Shown one piece after another: positions 1-7,986 of a stretch of DNA of 64,000 nt. The DNA comes from Pinibacter aurantiacus. GTDB lineage: Bacteria; Bacteroidota; Bacteroidia; Chitinophagales; Chitinophagaceae. Both the position numbers and the translations under genes were made by a program. Position 1 is the stretch's first letter. Each line of letters opens with the position of its first letter. Under the pieces are notes generated by a model. It saw only the letters and a program-made list of their open reading frames with translations. It was not told where the DNA came from and searched no databases. The DNA is taken from the NCBI RefSeq assembly GCF_019130065.1, contig NZ_JAHSPG010000002.1, forward strand, positions 310,001-374,000, given 5' to 3'.

Positions 1-1
1 A

Positions 2-529
2 TTTACGGGCAAAGACTTCAACAGTTCTCAGTATAAATTTTTCAGAAAAGAAAGTTTCGTAGCATTAAGCAATCTTTCAGATGCTTTCCAGCGCATGCTT
101 TCCGAGCCGCGCAGCAAGCAGAAAAACAGTATGCAGATTTATCAGCTCACAGTTTCCAATCACATACTGGCATCGCACATTGCAACGCTTGCTTCTTATG
201 TTTTTAGTTTTGGGCAAAAGCATGTTTCGATGGATTTTCTTCCACTTATAGATGATAGCATATCTCATTTTGATAACACAATCGCAATCCTCGATGGCAA
301 TAGTGTAAGCACGCAGGATATGACGCAGATACAAAAAAGCAAATACATTGTGAGAAATAAAGTGGAAGAGCTGTTATCGCAGCGTGTACAGGAACTTAAA
401 GCCGGATCATTCGATACCGACACAAGGCATCAATTGTCGCAATTGAAGACCATCACCGATCAATTTGAGTACGTGCACAAAATTTCCATCGACATGGAAA
501 AAATTGCGGGAAAATTTAATACTGCGTAA
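2..529 (+). CDS. FUSC/YccS-type inner-membrane protein, C-terminal fragment
   Basis: The reading frame is open from base 2 and stops at 529, so only the last 175 residues are in the window. The visible part is a soluble, helical cytoplasmic tail with no membrane segment. The stretch YKFFRKESFVALSNLSDAFQ followed by RMLSEPRSKQ resembles the C-terminal cytoplasmic region of FUSC/YccS-type membrane proteins (aromatic-acid-exporter-like superfamily). This is a family assignment by recollection of the motif; the transmembrane part that would confirm it lies outside the window. An internal ATG at 95 opens a shorter frame, but the coding sequence clearly continues upstream of it. A hairpin begins nine bases after the stop. 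Confidence 0.6.
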   Translation, partial: FTGKDFNSSQYKFFRKESFVALSNLSDAFQRMLSEPRSKQKNSMQIYQLTVSNHILASHIATLASYVFSFGQKHVSMDFLPLIDDSISHFDNTIAILDGNSVSTQDMTQIQKSKYIVRNKVEELLSQRVQELKAGSFDTDTRHQLSQLKTITDQFEYVHKISIDMEKIAGKFNTA

Positions 530-537
530 ATTCAACC

Positions 538-593
538 CTTCGACAAGCTCAGGGTGACAGCTCCCTTAGGCTGTCAGGCTGAGCTTGTCGAAG
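538..593. repeat. Intergenic palindrome, CTTCGACAAGCTCAG family, copy 1
   Basis: Two 23-nt arms (538-560 and 571-593) surround a 10-nt loop. They are complementary except at two adjacent positions. The same arm sequence recurs at 21621-21680. It lies between the FUSC-like stop and purU, where it could act as a terminator or RNA-stabilising stem. Confidence 0.85.
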
Positions 594-653
594 CCCGTCC
601 GACCGGTCATCCGGGCGGGCCTTGTCAAACAGGAACGATAACCGTTATAACAA

Positions 654-1493
654 ATGAAGGACTGTCACATATTATTAATCAAATGCGCCGACCGCCAGGG
701 CCTGATCGCCAATATTACCGGCGTTTTGTTTCGCCATAGTATAAACGTAGTAGTGATGAAAGAATTTGTGGAGCCCGAAACCAACACTTACTTTTCACGC
801 CTCGAGTTGCTGGGGCCGCTTGATGTTGAATTAATAAAAACAGAACTGCTCAATACCCTTCCTGCCGATACAAAGCTGATGATCCATCCAAGGAGAAAGA
901 AGGATATTGTTGTGCTGGTGACAAAGGAACATCATTGCCTGGGTGATTTACTGGTGCGTCATCACTTTGATGAGTTGCATGCAAACATCAAAGCAGTGAT
1001 TGGTAATTATGATGTTTTGAAAAACTTTACCGAAAGGTTTGATATACCGTTTCATCACATAGATCACGAGTTGTACGATAAAGAAGAGTTTGAAGCAAGA
1101 GTGATTGATGCCATTCAGCAATACCATCCCGATTATATTGTGCTGGCGAAATTCATGCGCATTCTATCGGGAAATTTTGTGGCGAAATTCGAAGAGAAGA
1201 TCATCAACATTCACCACTCTTTCCTACCAGCGTTCATTGGTGCCAATCCCTATAGAAAGGCCTACGAACGCGGCGTTAAACTAATTGGCGCTACGGCCCA
1301 TATTGTAAACAACGACCTTGACGAAGGCCCGATCATCACACAAAAAACGATACCCGTTGATCATGAGCATGATGTAAAAGGCATGCGCGAAGCGGGCCAC
1401 GAAATTGAGAAGTCTGTGCTGGCCGACGCGTTGAAACTCGTATTTGATGACAGAATATTCGTGATGAACAATAAAACGATCATCTTCAACTAG
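654..1493 (+). CDS. purU: Formyltetrahydrofolate deformylase
   Basis: PurU hydrolyses 10-formyl-tetrahydrofolate to formate and tetrahydrofolate, balancing the cytosolic one-carbon pool. The protein has 279 residues, normal for the family. Residues 1-75 form an ACT domain (CADRQGLIANITG), and the rest is a formyltransferase fold. The catalytic signature is visible as NIHHSFLPAFIGANPY near residue 184, followed by NNDLDEGPI near 221, which supplies the conserved Asn, His and Asp. The ATG at 654 gives the full ACT domain, so an earlier start is not needed. It stands alone between two palindromic elements; the stop is followed within a few bases by the GCAGATGACAC-family hairpin. Confidence 0.95.
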   Translation: MKDCHILLIKCADRQGLIANITGVLFRHSINVVVMKEFVEPETNTYFSRLELLGPLDVELIKTELLNTLPADTKLMIHPRRKKDIVVLVTKEHHCLGDLLVRHHFDELHANIKAVIGNYDVLKNFTERFDIPFHHIDHELYDKEEFEARVIDAIQQYHPDYIVLAKFMRILSGNFVAKFEEKIINIHHSFLPAFIGANPYRKAYERGVKLIGATAHIVNNDLDEGPIITQKTIPVDHEHDVKGMREAGHEIEKSVLADALKLVFDDRIFVMNNKTIIFN

Positions 1494-1498
1494 AGGGC

Positions 1499-1569
1499 AC
1501 GCAGATGACACTGATTAGACTGATTTACACAGATCAGCGCAAATCGGTCTAATCAGCGTCATCTGCGTG
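1499..1569. repeat. Intergenic palindrome, GCAGATGACAC family, copy 1
   Basis: Two 29-nt arms at 1499-1527 and 1541-1569 are complementary at 27 positions; the two differences still allow G-U pairs in RNA. The loop is 13 nt. It lies between the convergent purU and M1 peptidase genes. Related sequence occurs at 31297-31356 as a full hairpin, and as single arms near 53611 and 61672. Confidence 0.85.
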
Positions 1570-1623
1570 ACAATTTAATGTTTGGAGCCTTAGTGAACCT
1601 TAGTGTCTTAGTGGTAAATCTTG

Positions 1624-3198
1624 TTATTTCACTTCTTTAGAGCTGCCCTCAAAAAACAAATTCACCTCCGGATCTAGCACAAAAGCCTGGGGCCTGGTGT
1701 CACAAGAGAAAGTAGTAACAGTCTTCGTGTCTCTAACGTCGATTTGCTTAATCTCCGATCCTATTTTTATTTGTAATGGAAAATCAAAAGCCTTTGTTTG
1801 TTGTTGCAAAACAGTAATCGCAATTTCTTTTTTATTCGCATCATATTTCCATGAAACATCAAGCACAGGATGCTCTTTTGTGTACAACCATTGCTGGAAG
1901 AAAGGCTTCAAATCTGTGCCGCTTACTTTTTCAAATACCGCCCGCAAATCATCAGTGTTCGCATTCTTGCCGCGATAAGTACTGTAATATTCTTTGATTG
2001 CTTTCCAGAAGATATCATCCCCCAGTTTTCTGCGAAGCATATGCAATACCCAAGCTCCTTTTTGGTAAGAAAACGCATTCAACAGACTCACATAGTCGCT
2101 CGTTGGATTGATGATCGGCGCATTTGTTCGCTTTGAAAATTTTATTGCCTTGTTGCGTTCATCAGTTAGTTTCTCGTCAAGTTTGGCTTTGCCATATTTT
2201 GCTTCGAGGTATAGGTCTGTGAAATAAGTAGCAAAACCTTCACTCAACCACAAGTGCTCAAAACTTTTTTCTGTAACAGTATTGCCAAACCACTGGTGCG
2301 CGATTTCGTGAGCAAGTAACGGCTCGTTGCTGCCATTGCCGGTAAGTGTTCCCTCACCATAAAAAATAGCACTTGCATTTTCCATGCCTCCAAAGCGTGT
2401 AGTGGATTGTACGTTAGCGAGCTTTTTATAACTATAGGGCCCAACATTGGTGATGAACCATGTTAGTATGTCTTTCGCCACTGCATAATCATAAAAGCCT
2501 TTTGTACGGTCCTCTGGATATATCCAACTATACACAGGAACGCAATTTACATCGCCACTGTGCTGTACCGCAAAATCTGCAAGCCCTATCACCATTACTT
2601 TTGTGGGCAACTCAACAGTTTCTTCGTACTGCGTAAGTTTTAAATGATTGGGCAAATTCGTTTCTTCTTTTACCAATCCATTTGAAATCACCTGGTAATG
2701 GTCCGGCGCAATAACAGTGAAAGAAACAGCGGCTTTGTCGGCAGGCGTATCGTTGCATGGAATCCAGTAGCGGGCACGATTCGGCCAATTGTCAGCAAAA
2801 ATGGTACGATGACCGAATTTGTTTCTTGCAATGATCAATCCATCTGCAGGAACGCCTTGATAGGTTATGGCAATTGTTTTCTCTGCACCAGCTTCTACTC
2901 TGTTTGAAAAATTGACAGTGATATTATTTTCCTGCGATTGAAATTTCAAAGTCTTATTACTCTCCTCCACGCTCGTCACTGTCATTCCTTTCCCAGATTT
3001 TTGATCAAATACAACCAGGTCAAATGAAACATTGTCACATTGCTGTAATGCCTTAAAACGTATCGTTGCTTTGCCTCGTATGATATCCGTGGTGTCATTT
3101 ACATTCAGTTCAAACTGGTATTGCTGCACATCAATTTTTTCATGTTGTGCAAATAGGTTGTTTGAAAGTAAAAGGAAAATAGCCAATGATTTTTTCAT
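1624..3198 (-). CDS. M1 family zinc aminopeptidase, exported
   Basis: This is a gluzincin metallopeptidase that removes N-terminal residues from peptides. A signal peptide (MKKSLAIFLLLSNNLFAQ) points to the periplasm or outer face. The N-terminal beta domain (about 20-200) is followed by the catalytic domain with the substrate loop GGMENAS near residue 275, the zinc motif HEIAHQWFGN near 297, and the third ligand Glu in WLSEGFATYF about 20 residues on. At 524 residues it lacks the C-terminal HEAT-like domain of the long M1 enzymes, like many short Bacteroidota M1 peptidases. It is convergent with purU. An inverted-repeat element starts only 20 bp upstream of its ATG, so its promoter must overlap or lie beyond that element. 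Confidence 0.93.
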   Translation of the reverse strand: MKKSLAIFLLLSNNLFAQHEKIDVQQYQFELNVNDTTDIIRGKATIRFKALQQCDNVSFDLVVFDQKSGKGMTVTSVEESNKTLKFQSQENNITVNFSNRVEAGAEKTIAITYQGVPADGLIIARNKFGHRTIFADNWPNRARYWIPCNDTPADKAAVSFTVIAPDHYQVISNGLVKEETNLPNHLKLTQYEETVELPTKVMVIGLADFAVQHSGDVNCVPVYSWIYPEDRTKGFYDYAVAKDILTWFITNVGPYSYKKLANVQSTTRFGGMENASAIFYGEGTLTGNGSNEPLLAHEIAHQWFGNTVTEKSFEHLWLSEGFATYFTDLYLEAKYGKAKLDEKLTDERNKAIKFSKRTNAPIINPTSDYVSLLNAFSYQKGAWVLHMLRRKLGDDIFWKAIKEYYSTYRGKNANTDDLRAVFEKVSGTDLKPFFQQWLYTKEHPVLDVSWKYDANKKEIAITVLQQQTKAFDFPLQIKIGSEIKQIDVRDTKTVTTFSCDTRPQAFVLDPEVNLFFEGSSKEVK

Positions 3199-3217
3199 AG
3201 GGGGAAAGATAAGAAAA

Positions 3218-3339
3218 GTAGGGACGCGTTGAACGCGTCTCCGCTAACACCAAAACAATGCAAAAAAAATTGGGCAATTGTTGCCATTGAAAGCAGCAGG
3301 TTGATATGGTAGCAGGAGACGCGTTCAACGCGTCTCTAC
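3218..3339. repeat. Inverted repeat of nested palindromes, GTAGAGACGCG type
   Basis: The 25-nt arms 3218-3242 and 3315-3339 are complementary with one G-U-compatible mismatch. Each arm is itself a palindrome (GACGCGTTGAACGCGTC). The 72-nt spacer has no coding potential. It lies between the tail of trigger factor and the start of the M1 peptidase. The end sequence GTAGAGAC resembles that of the element at 55429-55475. Confidence 0.8.
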
Positions 3340-3348
3340 GGCAGGCAC

Positions 3349-3371
3349 AAAAAAAGCGCTCCGAAGAGCGC
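3349..3371 (-). terminator. Rho-independent terminator of trigger factor
   Basis: Read on the minus strand, the stem GCGCTC / GAGCGC is closed by a TTCG tetraloop and followed by seven T residues. It lies 27 bp past the tig stop codon. This is a textbook intrinsic terminator. Confidence 0.9.
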
Positions 3372-3397
3372 CTTTATATACTTTACAATCTCACCTA

Positions 3398-4777
3398 CTA
3401 GTGATGGTGATGATGTTCTTCTGTCATTTTTACGAAAGCTTCCTGAGTGATTGGAGTGTCAGTTGCAGCAACTTTTTGTTCAGCAGCTTCAAACACTTTA
3501 TCAGTTTGGATTCTGTGGAAAGTATCTTCAACAAATTTTCTGTCTTTCATCATTCTTTCTACATAATCATTCACCCAAGGCTGATCAAGGTCCATAGGAG
3601 CACCCATGCTGCCCATGTAGCTGAACAATTGAGCTTTTGCCGCTTCGCGGATATCTTCAGGCTTTACTTCGATGCTGTGATCTTTAACCAATTGGTCAAC
3701 GATCAAAGTCCATTTCAAAGAATTAGCGAAAGAAGGGTATTCAGCAGCAACTTCGTCTGAAGTTTTAGGTTTTTCGCCACCTGTTTCCATCCAACGTTTA
3801 AGGAAGCCTTCAGGGAATTCCATTTTAGTTTGGTCGATCAGGTAGTGGTACAGTTGATCGTAGATTTGATTACGAGCCTGTGCATCCCAATATTTTTGAA
3901 TGTCTTCTTTAATTGCGTTGCGAAGATCAGCTTCAGATTTGATCTCTCTGCCAGGGAAAGCAGTGTTGAAGAATTCTTCGTTGAATTCAGCTTTTTCAAT
4001 CAAACCAACTTTAGTGATTTCAAGTTTGAAGTGTTTCTCGTCAGCAGTTTGACCCTTTGCAAGACCAAGATCATTCAGGATCCACTCTTTTTCAGTTTCA
4101 CCAAAAGCTTTGCCCAATTGTAAAGAAACAGTATCGTTTGCTTTTTTACCGATCAGGTTTTTGCGGAAATCTTCAGCGAAGTATTTTACCAAAAGAGAAT
4201 TGTCTTTTCTTACACCGCCTTCCAGTTCGTTACCTGCAGCATCAGTTTCAATGAAAGTAACGTTCAACACGTTATCGTCACCAGTTACAGCTTCAGGATC
4301 TGTCATTTTACCGTGACGTGTTTGCAAACGCTCAACTTCGTCGTTGATCATTTTGTCAGTGATCTCAACATTATAGCGTTTTACTTTAGCAGTTCCAAGA
4401 TCTGCAGCGTTTACCGCAGGTTTCAGACCTACTTCAAATGCGAAAGTATATGGAGCCGGATTGTTTACATCCAGATTAGCGGCATCGTTTTCTGGCAAAG
4501 GCAGAGGTTGTGCAAAAATTTCAAGCTTTTCATTTGTCATGTAGTCCGTAAGTTGTTTTTCAACAGAGCGAAGAACTTCTTCAGTAAATACAGACTGGCC
4601 ATACATTTTTTTAACCATTCCTACAGGAACCATTCCTTTACGGAAACCTGGGATGTTAGCCTGTTTGCTATAGTTTTTTAAAGCTTTCTCGAAAGAAGGT
4701 AAATAGTCGGTTTTTTCCACCTGAACAGTGATCTTGTCATTCAGCAAACCGATATTCTCCCTGGAAACAGTAGCCAT
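3398..4777 (-). CDS. tig: Trigger factor (ribosome-associated chaperone)
   Basis: Trigger factor binds ribosomal protein L23 at the exit tunnel and shields nascent chains. The 459-residue protein has an N-terminal ribosome-binding domain with the signature PGFRKGMVP near residue 43, a central PPIase-like region (about 150-245) and a helical C-terminal substrate cradle. The start ATG lies 34 bp downstream of a perfect -7 element, TACCTTTG. The protein ends in five consecutive histidines directly after two glutamates. This is unusual for the family and suggests metal binding, though no function is shown. An intrinsic terminator follows. The universal stress gene lies upstream on the same strand, separated by an AT-rich inverted repeat and this promoter, so tig probably has its own transcription unit. 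Confidence 0.93.
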   Translation of the reverse strand: MATVSRENIGLLNDKITVQVEKTDYLPSFEKALKNYSKQANIPGFRKGMVPVGMVKKMYGQSVFTEEVLRSVEKQLTDYMTNEKLEIFAQPLPLPENDAANLDVNNPAPYTFAFEVGLKPAVNAADLGTAKVKRYNVEITDKMINDEVERLQTRHGKMTDPEAVTGDDNVLNVTFIETDAAGNELEGGVRKDNSLLVKYFAEDFRKNLIGKKANDTVSLQLGKAFGETEKEWILNDLGLAKGQTADEKHFKLEITKVGLIEKAEFNEEFFNTAFPGREIKSEADLRNAIKEDIQKYWDAQARNQIYDQLYHYLIDQTKMEFPEGFLKRWMETGGEKPKTSDEVAAEYPSFANSLKWTLIVDQLVKDHSIEVKPEDIREAAKAQLFSYMGSMGAPMDLDQPWVNDYVERMMKDRKFVEDTFHRIQTDKVFEAAEQKVAATDTPITQEAFVKMTEEHHHHH

Positions 4778-4810
4778 ATTGCACTAATTTTAGATTTTTA
4801 ATTTGGGCTG

Positions 4811-4818
4811 CAAAGGTA
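4811..4818 (-). promoter_or_regulatory. Promoter -7 box for tig
   Basis: The minus strand reads TACCTTTGC, an exact match to the Bacteroidota -7 consensus TAnnTTTG, 34 bp before the tig ATG. No clear TTTG -33 box is visible; the AATTAAT word repeat occupies that position. Confidence 0.6.
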
Positions 4819-4820
4819 GT

Positions 4821-4963
4821 TATAATTAATAATTAATAAAGAATAATTAATAGGGCAACCTGCCTTACAAAGAGATGCTCAGATTTGCTGAAAATTAAAA
4901 GGACCACATTCTTTAATGAATGCAGCCCTCTTAATTGTTAATTATTAATTATTAATTAGTTAG
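4821..4963. repeat. Word hairpin, AATTAAT family, copy 1
   Basis: Arms at 4821-4852 and 4931-4963 are tandem AATTAAT-like words in inverted orientation around a 78-nt unique spacer. The first arm shares a 28-nt core with the arm at 33077-33104. One end lies three bases from the universal stress gene stop and the other touches the tig promoter. Confidence 0.75.
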
Positions 4964-4965
4964 TT

Positions 4966-5793
4966 CTACTTGTCATTCAGTATCAACAACGGAATATAAG
5001 TGCTATGAAGCATTTCCTTTGTATGCTGAATTTTAAAAATGCGGGCGAAAAAGCTATGGCGATGCGCCACCATAACGAGGATTTGTGAATGATTTTCAAG
5101 CAGAAAAGTCATCAATCCTTCCTCCACATTGTTATTGATGTGGGTGTAGAAATTGTGGTCGATGCCTTCAAACACCTTATTGAAATTGGCAACACATTGA
5201 TTGTAAGCCACTGTTGAAATCTCTTCCTCCACTTTTTTAATATTGACAATCTGGAGCTTTGCGTTAAAATCAGTGAGAATAGTTTTTAAGGTTTCGAGTC
5301 CAATTGGATTTAATTTGTAGCTGAAGTCAGTAGCATAGGTCACTGTTTGGACGGGCTCAAAAAATGAGCCGGGGGGAATGGCCAAAACGGGGATCTTTGA
5401 AAGGCGGGATGCTTCATCTGCCGTACTTCCGATCAGTTTTTCCATTCCGGAAGCATATTGTTTCATTCCTAAAACGATAAGGTTGACATTATTTTCTTCA
5501 GCCGTATCTATCATAGTGGCGGCAGGAAGACCGACACTTACAATGGTTTGAATTTCAACGCCTGGTACGAGTTCAGTCAATCTCTCAGCTTCCTTCTGCA
5601 GCTCTTTTTCGTTCTCATGCTGAATATCATCAAAAGGCGTAAATAGGTAAGGTACCTCACTTACAGGTGTGGGCAATAGATAAACGTGCTGCAAAATAAC
5701 CATTGACTGTGAGGATTTTGCAAGCTTGACTCCATACAAAGCAGCGTTCTTTGAGCTTTCGGAATAATCCACTCCAATTAGTATTGTTTTCAT
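4966..5793 (-). CDS. Universal stress protein, tandem UspA domains
   Basis: The 275-residue protein carries two Usp domains (about 1-140 and 145-275). The first retains the nucleotide-binding pattern G-x2-G-x9-G-S/T, loosely seen in GMKQYASGMEKLIGST near residue 110. The second lacks the glycines (AHRHSFFARIFK), so it probably does not bind ATP. Usp proteins act in the cytosol in stress survival, but their targets are usually unknown. The start MKTILIGVDYSESS is the standard Usp N terminus. It is divergent from the rubredoxin-fusion gene across a 377-bp AT-rich gap. Confidence 0.88.
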   Translation of the reverse strand: MKTILIGVDYSESSKNAALYGVKLAKSSQSMVILQHVYLLPTPVSEVPYLFTPFDDIQHENEKELQKEAERLTELVPGVEIQTIVSVGLPAATMIDTAEENNVNLIVLGMKQYASGMEKLIGSTADEASRLSKIPVLAIPPGSFFEPVQTVTYATDFSYKLNPIGLETLKTILTDFNAKLQIVNIKKVEEEISTVAYNQCVANFNKVFEGIDHNFYTHINNNVEEGLMTFLLENHSQILVMVAHRHSFFARIFKIQHTKEMLHSTYIPLLILNDK

Positions 5794-6170
5794 AATGCAT
5801 CGTTTGCTTATAAAGTTACAATCGAAAGGCCTGCATGGTTTCTCAAAAAATTAATTTTTAATAAATTATAATTATAAATAATCTAATAAAAAATGGCCGA
5901 CTGTTTCACTTTATTTATAGATATTGGGATGATTTGTGATAAAATGAAAGAAAAAGTGCAATTTTATTATTAATTTTCTGTCTAGATACATAAATTATAT
6001 AAATAATTAATGTGTTTGGGCCAAATGACTGTTAAAGTTGTTAGTAGGTAGATGTTACTTGTTAGGCTTCCGAGCCACTTCTTTACTAATAACTAACAAC
6101 CAACAACTAACAACTCATAACGATCCTCGCCGTCTTCGAAAACAATAATTGAACAGGAAAAAAGACTTGC
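5794..6170. other. AT-rich divergent intergenic region
   Basis: This gap separates two divergent genes. The left two thirds are very AT-rich and the right third holds a GTTGTTA-word hairpin. I see no exact TAnnTTTG promoter; TAACTTTA near 5815 on the minus strand is one base off. No open frame of coding character is present. Confidence 0.5.
6036..6115. repeat. Word hairpin, GTTGTTA family, copy 1
   Basis: Arm 6036-6065 (GTTGTTAGTAGG and similar words) faces arm 6084-6115, the reverse complement in looser form, with an 18-nt spacer. It ends 55 bp before the next gene start, so it would lie in the 5' leader or promoter. Confidence 0.65.
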
Positions 6171-7652
6171 ATGCGTCACGCGTTTCAATTTAAGATCAAT
6201 TTTACGTCCGGCATCATTTCTCCGGCGTATTTACAATATTTGTTATCCGCGGTAAGAGAAGCGGGTATCGCTTATGTGCGCTTTGGTTTGCGACAACAGC
6301 TCATCATCGATGCGTCACATAAAGATTATGACAGAATGGTTACGGCCCTCAACAAAAGAGGCGTTACCTATGAAGTCAACCGCGACGACTATCCAAATAT
6401 TCTGAGTTCCTATGCAGCCGAGGAAATATTCATCCGCGATACATGGCTAAAGGAGAATATTTACAAAGACATCTTTGCGCTCTTTGATTACAAGCCGAAA
6501 CTGAAGGTAAACATCGTGGACAATAACCAGACTTTTACGCCGATGTTTACGGGCAATATCAACTGGATCGCTTCTACGCAGCCCCACTACTGGTTTCTCG
6601 TGCTGCGATTCCCCAAAACAAATGTGTTTTTTCACTGGCCGCAGCTGGTCTATACCAACGATATCCCGCGCCTATCTAAAAAAATAGAAAATGTTATTTT
6701 TCAGAATAACACTTTGTACTACGAAAACATCGAAGCTGACGGGAACGTTCTCTATAAAACGATCTGCGACGAGTTTGCGGTCATTTCAAAACCTGTAGAA
6801 GAAAGCCTTGTGTTGCCGGATTTTAAGTTGCCTTACTACGAGGGATTCAACAACTACGGAGATAAGCTTTGGCTGGGTATTTACAGGCGCGAAGAACTGT
6901 TTGCTGTGGATTTTTTACAAAATGTCTGCGGCATTTGCATTGCCACCAACATCAATCAGCTGTACGCTACTACCTGGAAGTCGATCATCATAAAAAACAT
7001 TTTGCCAAAGCATCGCGATCTGTGGGATTGTTTGCTGAACAAATACCGCATCAATGTGCGCCATGCTTCCAATGAATTGAACTGGCAGGTAGAAGATGTG
7101 AGCGAAGACGGATTGAACATCAAGCGTCATGTGATCCGCCACTTCGACAAAGATGATGTGCGTACGTTTGGTTTGTGTTTTGCGGTAAAAACGCATCCGA
7201 AGTCCGGCGTATTTGGTTCCATTATTATCAAGCGGCAAATGAGTGTGATTCGCAACCAGGTGAAGGCATTGGATAAGTTTGAGATTTTATACACGCCTAA
7301 TTTTAACCCCAATTCAAAAGAATATATCCATTTCCGCGGCGATGTGCCAAAGGAGCAACTGGGCACGTATCTTATTTCGCTTTGCAAATATTTCTACGAG
7401 CTGCAAAGCATGAAGCCAGACTCGGCCTGCAACCTGTATGAATCACAGATCGAAGAAGCCGCGAGAGATATTCTGCATCAATGTCCTACATGCATGACGG
7501 TGTACGATGCCAACATTGGTGATGTAAACAAAAATATTGCTTCGGGAACGTTGTTTGAAGACCTTCCGTTAAACTATTCCTGCTCACTTTGTAATACACC
7601 TGCAAGAAAATTCATCGCTATTGAGCGATCATCGTTTGAACCAAAAAATTAA
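6171..7652 (+). CDS. Sulfite/nitrite reductase-like protein with C-terminal rubredoxin domain
   Basis: The 493-residue protein has two modules. Residues 1 to about 420 resemble the ferredoxin-like halves of siroheme sulfite/nitrite reductases (for example FGLRQQLIIDAS near residue 43 and CGICIATNINQLYATTW near 252). The C-x5-C and C-x3-C quartet that binds siroheme and the 4Fe-4S cluster is not visible, so reductase activity is doubtful. Residues about 435-485 carry a rubredoxin-type site, CPTCMTVYD and CSLC about 40 residues apart, expected to bind one iron. It may be an electron carrier or assembly partner for nitrite or sulfite reduction, but this is inference. No other assimilation gene is adjacent. 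Confidence 0.7.
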   Translation: MRHAFQFKINFTSGIISPAYLQYLLSAVREAGIAYVRFGLRQQLIIDASHKDYDRMVTALNKRGVTYEVNRDDYPNILSSYAAEEIFIRDTWLKENIYKDIFALFDYKPKLKVNIVDNNQTFTPMFTGNINWIASTQPHYWFLVLRFPKTNVFFHWPQLVYTNDIPRLSKKIENVIFQNNTLYYENIEADGNVLYKTICDEFAVISKPVEESLVLPDFKLPYYEGFNNYGDKLWLGIYRREELFAVDFLQNVCGICIATNINQLYATTWKSIIIKNILPKHRDLWDCLLNKYRINVRHASNELNWQVEDVSEDGLNIKRHVIRHFDKDDVRTFGLCFAVKTHPKSGVFGSIIIKRQMSVIRNQVKALDKFEILYTPNFNPNSKEYIHFRGDVPKEQLGTYLISLCKYFYELQSMKPDSACNLYESQIEEAARDILHQCPTCMTVYDANIGDVNKNIASGTLFEDLPLNYSCSLCNTPARKFIAIERSSFEPKN

Positions 7653-7680
7653 AAGGGAAAATTAAGAGAGAGAAAAAAAG

Positions 7681-7762
7681 TGCGGGTGATAGGAGTCGAA
7701 CCTACACGCCTCGCGGCGTCAGATCCTAAGTCTGATGCGTCTGCCAATTTCGCCACACCCGC
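7681..7762 (-). tRNA. tRNA-Leu (anticodon UAG)
   Basis: The minus strand folds as a class II tRNA. The acceptor stem is GCGGGTG / CACCCGC, with discriminator A. The anticodon stem CAGA/TCTG encloses CTTAGGA, which gives UAG for CUA-type leucine codons. A long variable arm (GCCGCGAGGC) and the T loop GTTCGACTC follow. CCA is not encoded. A run of seven T residues follows the 3' end and could terminate transcription. Confidence 0.95.
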
Positions 7763-7792
7763 GCTAAAAACAAGAACTGTTATTTGGGAGCG

Positions 7793-7824
7793 CAAATGTA
7801 GGGGGCTTTTGTTTAACAAACAAA
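7793..7824 (-). promoter_or_regulatory. Promoter of tRNA-Leu
   Basis: On the minus strand TTTG (7821-7824) is followed after 20 nt by TACATTTG (7793-7800), an exact match to the Bacteroidota -33/-7 consensus. The -7 box ends 30 bp before the tRNA 5' end. Confidence 0.75.
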
Positions 7825-7918
7825 AAAAGTTGTTTGTTATTTGTTTTTAGTTGTTAGAAAAACTTTGTCACGAGCACTCACATTGGCACTCAGGGTGATT
7901 TTTTTGCATCGGTAAAAA

Positions 7919-7948
7919 ACTAATTCCTAATTCCTAATTCCTAATTTC
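7919..7948. repeat. Short tandem repeat, CTAATTC words
   Basis: Four near-identical copies of CTAATTC(C/T) lie in tandem upstream of the RelA/SpoT-type gene. No inverted partner arm is nearby. It looks like a single arm of a word hairpin. Confidence 0.7.
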
Positions 7949-7986
7949 TACCATGTTTTCGCTAAATTCGTTCCATAAGCTATTGA

